From a virus: 27,157 nucleotides of DNA. The position numbers and the translations under genes were made by a program. The notes below the pieces were generated by a model. It was not told the DNA's origin and did not search any database. It worked only from the letters and a program-made list of their open reading frames with translations. Shown here piece by piece: positions 15,583 through 25,000 of this stretch (position 1 is the stretch's first letter; each line of letters begins with the position of its first letter). The stretch spans positions 1 through 27,157 of the IMG/VR virus record IMGVR_UViG_3300030102_005481; one strand, written 5' to 3'.

Positions 15583-18500
15583 TTAATAACCATACCCATA
15601 ATCTACATCTTCGCCAGAAGAATCGTCGGATGAACCTGTGTCATCAGTTGATGTGGTTGTTGAAGATGTGTCTGTTAATGTCGCGTATCCTTCATCGGGA
15701 ATTTCTGGCGCAACATAACCTCCATGGAATTGATTGACGCCCATCGTTAATCCGTCTGGCATATAATATGTAAGTCCATTAAATATATGTGTGTGATATG
15801 TGCTTAACCCACTGCCTGCATTTGCAGATGCAATTTCGGGGACGGTATACAGCGGATAGTAGCCACTAACTGCTATAGGCCTGTTGATGTCTGTATCGTC
15901 TGACGACAATGGTATTCCAGACGCAGAGCCTGATATGTAAAGTCTGAGCCCTCTTCTTTCCCTGAACTGCTTAGTGTACGCGGCATAATCTTCGTCAAAG
16001 ATTTGTTCCATAGCATTTTTGCTACACACATTATTTGAAACTTTTATTTCGTCTATTAAAAATGATTCTTTATTCTTTTCGCTGTCTAAAAGACTGTAGC
16101 CTAAATTGTAATATGGGAGCGTCCCTGGTTCCCTCATCAAACCTCCTCCAACTTTAAGTTTTAAGCTGTCTGTATCAATTTTTACTTCGTATCCATCCCA
16201 TTTTTGAGTCTTATCAGTCATAGGTTTAATCTCAGGCATGTATCCAGATTCACCAGGGCTGCCTTTCGCTGGAGACGCAATCCTGCAATACGAAGTCTTT
16301 TGAGTTGTGTCTATCCAGAAATTAATGTAATACCATCTATCTTCCTCCATTGGCATCATTACTCCTGATAAATTCTCTTGAATTAATTCTCCTGTGTCTT
16401 TGTTTGCTCTTAGTAATCGCCCCATGTTTCCGCCAGCGGTAGTGTTTACATAAAAGAATAATCCTCCAAAAATGTCGAAATCAATTTTTATCCGGCCCTC
16501 ATGGTTTCTTTGAAAAATATCTTTAGTAGAATTGAACGGAGAAGGTGAGCCGCTCGCTTTAAGCGAGGCGTTATGTGGCAAATAATAAATTCCCCATTCA
16601 CCAGACGCAGCATGTCTCGACTGATTCAATTCTAAATTACCTATAATGCCTCTAACGCCCCCTAGAGCAGTGGAGATTCCTGGAGCGATGCCTTTATTTT
16701 TATTTATCCAAAAAGATGTGGTAATACCCCTTCTGTTTGGATGTAGTCTATGCTGGTCGCTATCAGAGGGCGAACCAGATTGCATTAAAATGGTTCCGAG
16801 ATAATTGTTTGAATCCCCTTTAAACCTTATCACCCCTGTTCCGGCTATAGCTGTCGAGCCAAATCTAGAACTAGTTTGAAAAAGGGAAGAATCAACTTCG
16901 CTGGTATTAAATCCGCTCGCATACAATTTGAACTCGTAGTCAGAGGAATTGTCATTTGTATTATTTTCAAGACTATACAATGAGCCATCGCCGCAGTTTC
17001 TTTCTGTGTTTAAAAACGCAGTGGCTTTTCTTTGAAATGGTAAATACCCGTCACTGAAAACATTTTTATATCTATATATAGCATTTGACTCTGGTCCTCG
17101 AATACCGCTAAATCCTTGTATTTGCAGAGATGCTTGAGATGTATCTGCTAACTCTGAATCCTCTATGAAGCTATTTGTTGATATGCTTGAACCTGATGGC
17201 AAGGGTTGTTTATTTTGCAGTGATATTTTTGCACTATTCGTGTGTGGTTTTGCTTGTAGAAATAATGGTGAAAATTTACTTTCCGTAGATTCAGTGAGTG
17301 TAGTTAAGAATTTATCTATGGTTACTAAGCTACCTGTTGGTTGGTCATCTGTTCTTAAAAATAATGGAGACTTTCTTTTGAAGGTAAAGTTTCCAATGTT
17401 AAGGCTAACAAAGCCCGAATCAGGTATTCCAGCGCTTATATGTAAAGTAGCAGTGTTTGTTATTTTAGCATGAGCTGGCATGGCTAGTTTTAAGAATTCA
17501 TGAGACCTAAAACCAGTTAATGCTAAATCAACATTTCCGCTAGATTTTATTGCGCCCAAGGATTGAACAAACAAAGACGGGTGACCACTACCAACCGGGC
17601 TATTTCCGGAGGACTGTACTGCAATTGCTCCCAAAGATTGAACAAATAAAGTTCCAGAAGCGTTAATTTTGCTTGGGCCTAATGATTGAACGTATAAAAA
17701 TGGATGCCCACTTCCCACTGGGCTGTTGCCAGAGGATTGGATTTTTGAAACACCTAAAGACTGAACAAATAAAGTTCCGGAGGCGTTAATTTTTGCTGGT
17801 GCCTGCGCCTCAAGATACAAAGATGGCACACCGCTTCCAACAGCACTGTTGCCAGAAGATTGAATTCTTATTGCTCCAAGAGATTGCGCATATAAATCAA
17901 AGACACCGCTGGCTGGCTGTTCCTTCTCGGCATGCATGTGTAAGTCTACGCCACTTGAAACAGGAACCGGGCCTTGAACATAAAGCGCAAATTTTTTATT
18001 AAAAAAGCCAAACTCATACGCTCCAACATCTGGTGTATTTGGAAAAGCTCTTTTTATTCCTCTAAAATCATCTGAAACAGAAGGTATCACTTCTGCTCTA
18101 TTTCTAGCAACTGAACTTTTATGCAGTCTAAAATCACCAGAGGCAACGACCTTAACAACGCCTGATGATGGAGCATACCAGAATAATGCTTTATCAGAAT
18201 TTTTAAATATATTGGATGAGTTTTGATTTGAAATTCCAAGACTGCTCGTATCACTAGATATGTTATTTGACGTAGTTATACTTCCATTGCCGCCAGGAAC
18301 AAAAGAAAAGTCAGAGCCAAAAGAATCTACGGATATGCAGTTTTTAACAGATACGTTAGCTCCTCCATAAAAGCCCATGGTTTTGGTATTAAATACTCTA
18401 ATTCCAGTATTCTTGTGACCAACGCAAGTATTATGAAAGCAATCAATCTGCGGCTTACCCATAATCATATCTTGCCCGCCAAGGTCAAATCCAATGTCCT

Positions 18501-18999
18501 GTGTATTTGTTCCAAGAGCAACACAGTTCTGTATGACATTGCCTGAACTTGATGTGGCGGAACCAACTGACTTGGCCTTGAAGCAGGTGCCATCTTGAGA
18601 AGTAGCCCAACATTTTTCTATCTTTATATTTGACGCTGAGTCTAAATCTAATTCAAACCCTCTTGTGCTTCCTATCCCCTCTATTCTTGTATAGCTAACA
18701 GATATAGTATTGACTGCGGTGGTTCCAGACGGAACGGCTATGACCGGCCCTCTGTCTAAATTGCCTAAATGTAAATCTCCAGACGCTGCATATATTCTTG
18801 GATAGCCGGAAGCTGTGGGTGTAGAAGACCACCCTGACATTGTAAATGTGCCTAGATTAGAACCGCTATAGCACTCAGCCCATTGATAAGGATTGTCTTT
18901 GTCGTCAACAAAATCTTCCCAAGCTTGGATTGTGGTAAAATCCCCTGTTCCAAGTGGGTGTGTTGCGGCTCGTATTGTTCTTACTTTTGGAGTTCCCAT
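15583..18999 (-). CDS. Tail fibre/adhesin with beta-helix, short tandem repeats and LamG-like domain (1138 aa)
   Basis: Likely receptor-binding or side fibre. Residues about 1-330 look like a right-handed parallel beta-helix: TIQAWEDFVDD at the start, then many short strand-turn blocks (NVIQNCVALGTNTQDIGFDL, DCFHNTCVGHKNTGIRV, NVSVKNCISVDSFGSDF) and a closing PDVGAYEFGF, a common ending of such domains. Residues about 366-486 hold the QSLG repeats listed separately. Residues about 750-985 fit a LamG/concanavalin-like sandwich (TTSFWINKNKGI, RWYYINFWIDTTQKTSYCRI, FLIDEIKVSNN), which often binds carbohydrate. Near 1065-1083 STYHTHIFNGLTYYMPDG contains an HxH pair. The last 30 residues are Ser/Thr/Asp-rich, ending GYGY. 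AGGA lies four bases before the ATG (19004-19007). It follows the tape-measure-like gene after 25 bases. A depolymerase is possible but I see no clear catalytic set. Confidence 0.75.
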   Translation of the reverse strand: MGTPKVRTIRAATHPLGTGDFTTIQAWEDFVDDKDNPYQWAECYSGSNLGTFTMSGWSSTPTASGYPRIYAASGDLHLGNLDRGPVIAVPSGTTAVNTISVSYTRIEGIGSTRGFELDLDSASNIKIEKCWATSQDGTCFKAKSVGSATSSSGNVIQNCVALGTNTQDIGFDLGGQDMIMGKPQIDCFHNTCVGHKNTGIRVFNTKTMGFYGGANVSVKNCISVDSFGSDFSFVPGGNGSITTSNNISSDTSSLGISNQNSSNIFKNSDKALFWYAPSSGVVKVVASGDFRLHKSSVARNRAEVIPSVSDDFRGIKRAFPNTPDVGAYEFGFFNKKFALYVQGPVPVSSGVDLHMHAEKEQPASGVFDLYAQSLGAIRIQSSGNSAVGSGVPSLYLEAQAPAKINASGTLFVQSLGVSKIQSSGNSPVGSGHPFLYVQSLGPSKINASGTLFVQSLGAIAVQSSGNSPVGSGHPSLFVQSLGAIKSSGNVDLALTGFRSHEFLKLAMPAHAKITNTATLHISAGIPDSGFVSLNIGNFTFKRKSPLFLRTDDQPTGSLVTIDKFLTTLTESTESKFSPLFLQAKPHTNSAKISLQNKQPLPSGSSISTNSFIEDSELADTSQASLQIQGFSGIRGPESNAIYRYKNVFSDGYLPFQRKATAFLNTERNCGDGSLYSLENNTNDNSSDYEFKLYASGFNTSEVDSSLFQTSSRFGSTAIAGTGVIRFKGDSNNYLGTILMQSGSPSDSDQHRLHPNRRGITTSFWINKNKGIAPGISTALGGVRGIIGNLELNQSRHAASGEWGIYYLPHNASLKASGSPSPFNSTKDIFQRNHEGRIKIDFDIFGGLFFYVNTTAGGNMGRLLRANKDTGELIQENLSGVMMPMEEDRWYYINFWIDTTQKTSYCRIASPAKGSPGESGYMPEIKPMTDKTQKWDGYEVKIDTDSLKLKVGGGLMREPGTLPYYNLGYSLLDSEKNKESFLIDEIKVSNNVCSKNAMEQIFDEDYAAYTKQFRERRGLRLYISGSASGIPLSSDDTDINRPIAVSGYYPLYTVPEIASANAGSGLSTYHTHIFNGLTYYMPDGLTMGVNQFHGGYVAPEIPDEGYATLTDTSSTTTSTDDTGSSDDSSGEDVDYGYGY
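17540..17900 (-). repeat. Short tandem repeats (QSLG/SSGNSPVGSGHP) in the fibre gene
   Basis: Two half-units alternate. One is LFVQSLG plus a linker and QSSGNSPVGSGHP, about 25 residues. The other is LYVQSLGPSKINASGT, about 16 residues. One full period is about 41 residues (123 bases), with roughly three periods. DNA similarity is high (AAAGTTCC and neighbouring bases recur), so this expansion is younger than the hub array and could vary in copy number between strains. Confidence 0.8.
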
Positions 19000-19024
19000 T
19001 TCGTCCTAATCATTATATAATATT

Positions 19025-22000
19025 TTATAGCATTACCATTCCTGGGTCAGTTCCTCCACCAGCAGCTCCTGGTCCTGGTGAACCTGCACTTCCACCCATT
19101 CCTAGCTTGCCTTCTAGGGCTTGTATTCTTTCTCCAACAATATTTAAAACCTCTGCTCTGATTATGGGAGCTAAACTATCAAGACCATTAATATTTACAT
19201 TAACGCCACTTGTTAAAGTTAGTTGATGCTGTATAGGTGCGCCACCAAAAGCGCTAGTAAACTTATCCAGCGATGTGGCTAAAGCAGAAGAAGAACCAGA
19301 GAAACTGGTCATGGCGCCTTCACTGATTCCCAAGCCGCCTCCTCCAGCACAGATACAATCTCTTATTTCGGTTAATATTCCAGCAACTGTATCTAAACCA
19401 GCTAGGCTCACTCCAGCAAAGCCGTCTCTTATGGCATTCTCTACATTTTGACCTTGTTGCTGAGCATCTACACCAGCGCTACCTCCAACAGACACAGGTT
19501 GCCCAGCTTGATTGACATTTAAAAATCCACTTTGAACAATTGGTAGGTTGTTGTTTACAAAATCATTGGCGGCACCTAAACCTTCTAATCCAGTCATTCC
19601 TGCGTTAGGCCCTAGAACACTACTGCCAGCAGCCATGTTAGCCAGCGCCGCTGAATTTGCTCCAGATATTAAACTGCCTGGACTTCCAAAAAACTGAGAG
19701 AACATTGTAAGCAAATCTGGGCCTAGCGTTCCACCAGACATAACGCTGTCCATTACGTTACCGCCAAGCAAGCCAGCGTCAGTTAAAAGATTTTGAAAAG
19801 CCGTGCCAGCGCCACCAAACATAAAACCAAATATATCTTGTCCAGTTATACCTAAGTTAGTGAAGCTTCTTGCAACGAGTTCTGGTAGTCCATTTGTAAA
19901 TCCAAACAAGGAGTTTATGCCGTCATTAAGGCTTCCCTCTCCGGCGCCAAATAGATTTGTTATTGCATCCATTAGGCTGCCTGCGTTTAAACCAAGAAGC
20001 TGACCCAAAATACCACCAACAGGACCTCCAAATAAATTACCAATAACTGAACCTACAGTCCCGCCTATTGTGCTAATACTAGAGTTTGTTTCTTCTAGAC
20101 CCTCTCCTAAGTTTCTGCCTAAGTCGGTTAATGAAGCCCCTATGCAGGTACATATTGCGTTTTGCGCGTTGGCTGCAGCACCTCCAGACATACCTGGAGT
20201 TCCTGGCAGTATTCCTCCAGGCCCTCGACCTGTGGGTTCTATGCCTAGAAACGCCATGTCATCGGCAGTGGTATCATCTGTGGTTGTATAAGTTGGAGGG
20301 GTAACTGGCGTTCCAAGGTCAACTTCTGGAAGAACCATGCTTGGAGGGGCTCCTGGAGGAGGACCTTTTGGGCGACCACCTTTACCTTTTGGAGGACTAC
20401 TTTTTGGAGGACGAATCTTAATATCAAGTATTTCATCTAACTCGTCTAGCAATGCGTCGAGTGAATCTAAAGGAGGAAGTCCAACAGGAGGATATCCAAC
20501 AGCTCCGCCATTACTAAGTCTTTGTACTAATCCGCCTTTACGAAGTTTCTGCAAATCTGACTTCTTGCTAACAGGGTACGAGCCAGCGCTAGGCCTATAA
20601 TCCAGAAGTCTCTGTAAAAAACTACGAGTATCCTTTTTTGGAACAGGGAGTGGTGGTGAAGCCATTTCCGCCGATTCAAGTTCAGCTTCCCTCTTTTTGC
20701 GTATCCTTTGTATGTCTGCAGCTAATTTTTCAAACCCAAATGCTCCCGCCCCTTGAACAATGCCTCTGCCAACGGCACCGCCTTTATTTAATCTTTGCAG
20801 ACTAGCATGCCCAATTCTTTTTGCAGATGATTTATTTATTACAAACTCTCCTGGAGTAAGTAATGCTGGAACTTTATCTCCATTACCATGACCACCAACA
20901 GTACCGCCGCTAGCTAGTCTTTGAATTATACCGCCTGTTCTTTTTGTGCCTATGTTTTCATAAAGATTTTGAAGTGCCTCAAACTCGCCAGCTTCTTGAT
21001 ATTTATTAATTCTGTCCTTGCCACCCCCTGACAGCTCGTCCATCGGCTGTCTAGACGCTCTTTCGCTCTGACTTGAAAAGTATTTAGCGGTCATAACCGC
21101 TCCTGTGATGGCTCCGATGATGGCCCATTTTTGTTTTTTAGACAGTCCTTTATACCCCGATTTGACTTTTGCGAATATAGTAGAGGGAACTTTGCCCTGA
21201 TTCGGTACCCGTTGCTTACTAAAATCATACTCTTCCAGTTGACCACCTCTTGGGTTTTCAATAAGCTTGCCGGTATCTGCATCGTAGACCATCAGGTCCT
21301 GACTTTTTTGTTGCCGGATAGCTGGCGGCGGCGCGTCAAACCCTGAAACACCAGGGCCAGATGTATTTGTTAGTTGCCGAGGCGGAGTTCGCCTAGTGGT
21401 GCGCGCTGCGTCCCCTGCACCAAACAACGCTTTTGCCGCCTTAGTGTCAGCAATTCGTTTAGTAATATCTTTTATCTTCTTAGCTAAACCAGCGGCCTTT
21501 CCTAATCCCCCAGGAGTTCCTAACACTGGAAGTCCGGCAAAAGCAGCCATACCAGCATCAGCTAATTCACCATTACTTAACGCGTCAAAAAATCCAACGG
21601 CATCAGCAAATATTCCAAGGCCTGGAGTCATTCCTCCTGCAGACAAAGCTATTTGTCTCCGTAAATATTCAGCTTGTCTTTCTAAATCTTTCTCTACAGC
21701 AAAAAGCTCTGCTGATAAAGCGCCTGAACGTAATGTACCACCTTCTATGTTGCCAAAGCCTTGTTTAGTAAATTTTTCAATATATTCTTCCTCTAGAGCT
21801 CGCAACTGAGCAAGCAATTGCTCGACGCTTTCAAATCTTTTCGTTATGGACTCTATGTGAGCTTGCGCAGCTTTGTCTCCGATAGCGAGTTCCAACCTTT
21901 GTTCCCAGGGTATTTGGCTCCACTCACGCATCTGTTCGCTATTTAACAATACAGGTCTAGTGCCCCTACTTGTTTTCTTAATTGGCCTAGTTACAAAACG

Positions 22001-25000
22001 ACTTATTATTTTCTCTTGATTTAACTGACCATTAACTAATGCCTGTGCTTTTAGTTTTATTGATTTGTATCTTGGGTCTCTCATAAAACCCTGAAAATTA
22101 CCCATTAAAATCGCTGGGTCATCTTCAGCTAGTCTTTCAAAATTTGCTTGAGTATCGGCGGCACCTCTGTTTGGACCAGACATACTTCCGGGGGCTCTTC
22201 GTCGCGTACCCGCTATGCTTCTGTTTGAGCCATTTCTCAAATATTCAATTTGACCGCCTGTTCTAGCAAACTGACCGCTATTAATAGCTTCAAGAGTCCC
22301 CCTGTGTCTTTGTGTGGCAGATTTATTGACAACAAACTCGCCTGGAGTAAGAACAGTTAGGCGTGTGTCGGTAGACTGTGTAAGACTTCCTGCCGGAGAG
22401 CCAGTACCGTGGCTTACAGGACCTCCTCCGGCAAGCCTTATACCTCCTCTCCGCGACTCAACTGCGTCTATGTTTGCTTGAGCTTCGTCTAAAACAGTTG
22501 ACGATTTATAAGCCGCTTTATTTGCTTCAATTAATTTGTCGGCAGCCTCATTTAATTTTGTGCCCGCATTTGCTAAAGTAGTACCCGCTGTCCCCAAGTC
22601 AGATATGCTTTCAAGAACTGCATTTAGGTCGGATGTATTTTGAAGTCCTTCTATTTGGTCAGGAGTAAAGCCAAGAGCGCCAGCTTCTCCTCTTAGCCGA
22701 GTTCTATCTGTGGCAGCATCGATACCCGCTCTTGCCCTTTCTTGAGACGCGGTAGTTAAGAAGTCGTTCATCTGATTATTATCAATAGCCTCTTTAAAGT
22801 CGCCTAAAAGCCTATCGAATGCAGCGTTACCCATCTCGGCTCTACTAACACCGGTATATTTAACTAGCAGATTTTCGGCCTCATCTGAAAAAGCTTTTTC
22901 AGCAGCTTCTTGTTCTGCAGCGGTTGCACCACCGCCTGCGCCCAGTCTTCTTGGGTCTCCAGAGAGTCGTGATATTCTTGTGTCTTCAGCTAAAGTAACA
23001 CCACCCTGCGCGCCTAATTTTTGAAAGCCAACATTAGCCCTCGCTCCAGCAGCAACTTTCTCGTTAGCTTTAGCAAGGTCTTTAAATATCTGCTGCGTAT
23101 CATCACTTCGTAACGCATCAACTTGTTGCTGTGTAAATGATGTGGTTGTGCCAGTTCCGGTAAACGTAAAGTTTTGTAAATCATCAGCGGCTTGCTTGGC
23201 AGTTTGGGCTCTTGTTTTTTCTGCCTGAGCGTCTTGGGCGGCTCTTTGTGCAACCTCATTGTCTCTGGCCAACAGAGCTTTTATAATTGATAGAGTATTG
23301 ATTTTTACAAGATTGCCAACAAATTTATCTTGTGTTTCTAGACCATCTTCTAGCCTTTCTGCCATTAACTCATTGGCCTTCGCAGACCTCTTGAGAAGGT
23401 TCTCTTGCTCAATCATTATTTGTTTTTCAGACCGACTAGCGTTCATTGTCTGGTCTATTAGCTTCTCAACTTCATCTTCACCTAATCGTCGGCCATCTGG
23501 AGTTGTAAAGTTGGTTTGTCTCAGCATTTCACGTATTTGTCTTGATGTTGCATCCCTAAGAACCTCAGTTCCGGTTTGACCGCCAAGTATCGCGCTCTCA
23601 TTGTCACCTATAGCTTCCAAGAACTGTCTTGTCGGACCCCTCATTGGTTCCAGCAGCTCTTGAGGATTCATTCCAGCGGCCAATCCTCTTGCACCTAGAA
23701 TACCAAATTGAGCATTACGCATTTCTTCTTGGCCGCCAAAAGCAATGTCTGTTAGTGCTCCAGCCCTAACTTCTCTCTCTGCTCGTATAGATTCTAACAC
23801 GGTCTGAAGCTCGCCAAACGCCTCAGCAGTATCTGCAGCGGCCTCTAAGCCTCTTTGCAATGACTGACTTTCATCGTTTAGGTCTCTTAACGATTGTTGC
23901 AAATTGTCTTGCTGCTCCAGTGTCAACTTTTCATTTTCAAGCCTTTTCCTGATTGCCTCTCTCTCTTGGTCAATCAACCTCATCCTTTCGGCCATCGCTC
24001 CAACGTCTCCAGCAAGATTAACTGAAGCAGACCTGTCTCCCCCCATAGCGACTTGTTGACGTTCTATATCTCTTGCTTGTATTTGAGCTATTGTTAGCTG
24101 TCTGGCAGACCCGCCGCTCATTGCTGGATTTAGTGTAGTTCTCCTAAAGTCTTCAAGCCTATTTTGAGATTTTCTTAAAGTTTCTAGTCGTTTGATTAAA
24201 TCTTCCTCTAATTGAATCCTTACCTGTACCGCAGAGTTCACTTTTTCTTCCATTGCTATTCGCATGTCTGCTATTTCTTGAAGCTTATTATTAAGATTAG
24301 AAGCGGCTTCTGCGCCAAGCTCTCCAGCAATAGTAGTAGCATCAGCTAAAAGTTCTTTACCAAATTCTGCCTCGCTTCCTCCTTGCCTACTTTTTATTTG
24401 GTTTGCAAGTTCTGAGGCAATCGTTTTAACTATAGGTATGTCTCCAAATCTAGCTCTTAATTCATTTTCAACAGTAGTTTGTAGAGGCGCTCCAGATAAA
24501 GATTGTTGCGAAGCAGCGTTTCTTAAAATGTCGGGAAGGGATTGCATCACTTCCTGTGTTTTAATCGCTTGGTCTGCTATTTCTGCGGTTGGGGCGGTGG
24601 CCTCTACAGCTTGCCTATAAACATTTGCATCAACAGCTCTTCCCTCAGCGGCCATTCCTAGAACGCCGCTTTGCACAGCGCCTCCAGAAAATTGAGCTTG
24701 AACTCTTCCGCCCCTTGCGGCTGCAAGGTTTGCTTGCATGGCAGAATCAAGCATTGAAACGGATTGACTGGCTTGAGATAAAGCATCAGAAAAGGTATCT
24801 AGCTGAGCAGAAATTCTTGCCTGTTTTTCGGCAGCTTCTAGTCTCTTCTCTTCAGCAGCCTTGGCTTTTTCTGCTATTTTTATTCTAGCCTCAACAGAAT
24901 CTAATATATCTTTAACAGGCGCTCCTGTTATGTCTGAAATTAGCTGGGCAATAGCTGGTCCAGCTCCTCCTAGCCTAGAATTAAAGTCGGTAAGATTGGT

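Noticed and set aside
17540-17900. CRISPR-like or intergenic DNA repeat
   Set aside because: The repeats are in frame within the fibre gene and encode a regular peptide pattern; spacers are not unique sequences of fixed length.
21396-21809. Open frame of 137 codons on the plus strand opposite the tape-measure gene
   Set aside because: Alanine- and proline-rich shadow of the glycine- and alanine-rich gene on the other strand; it has no ribosome binding site or neighbours on that strand.
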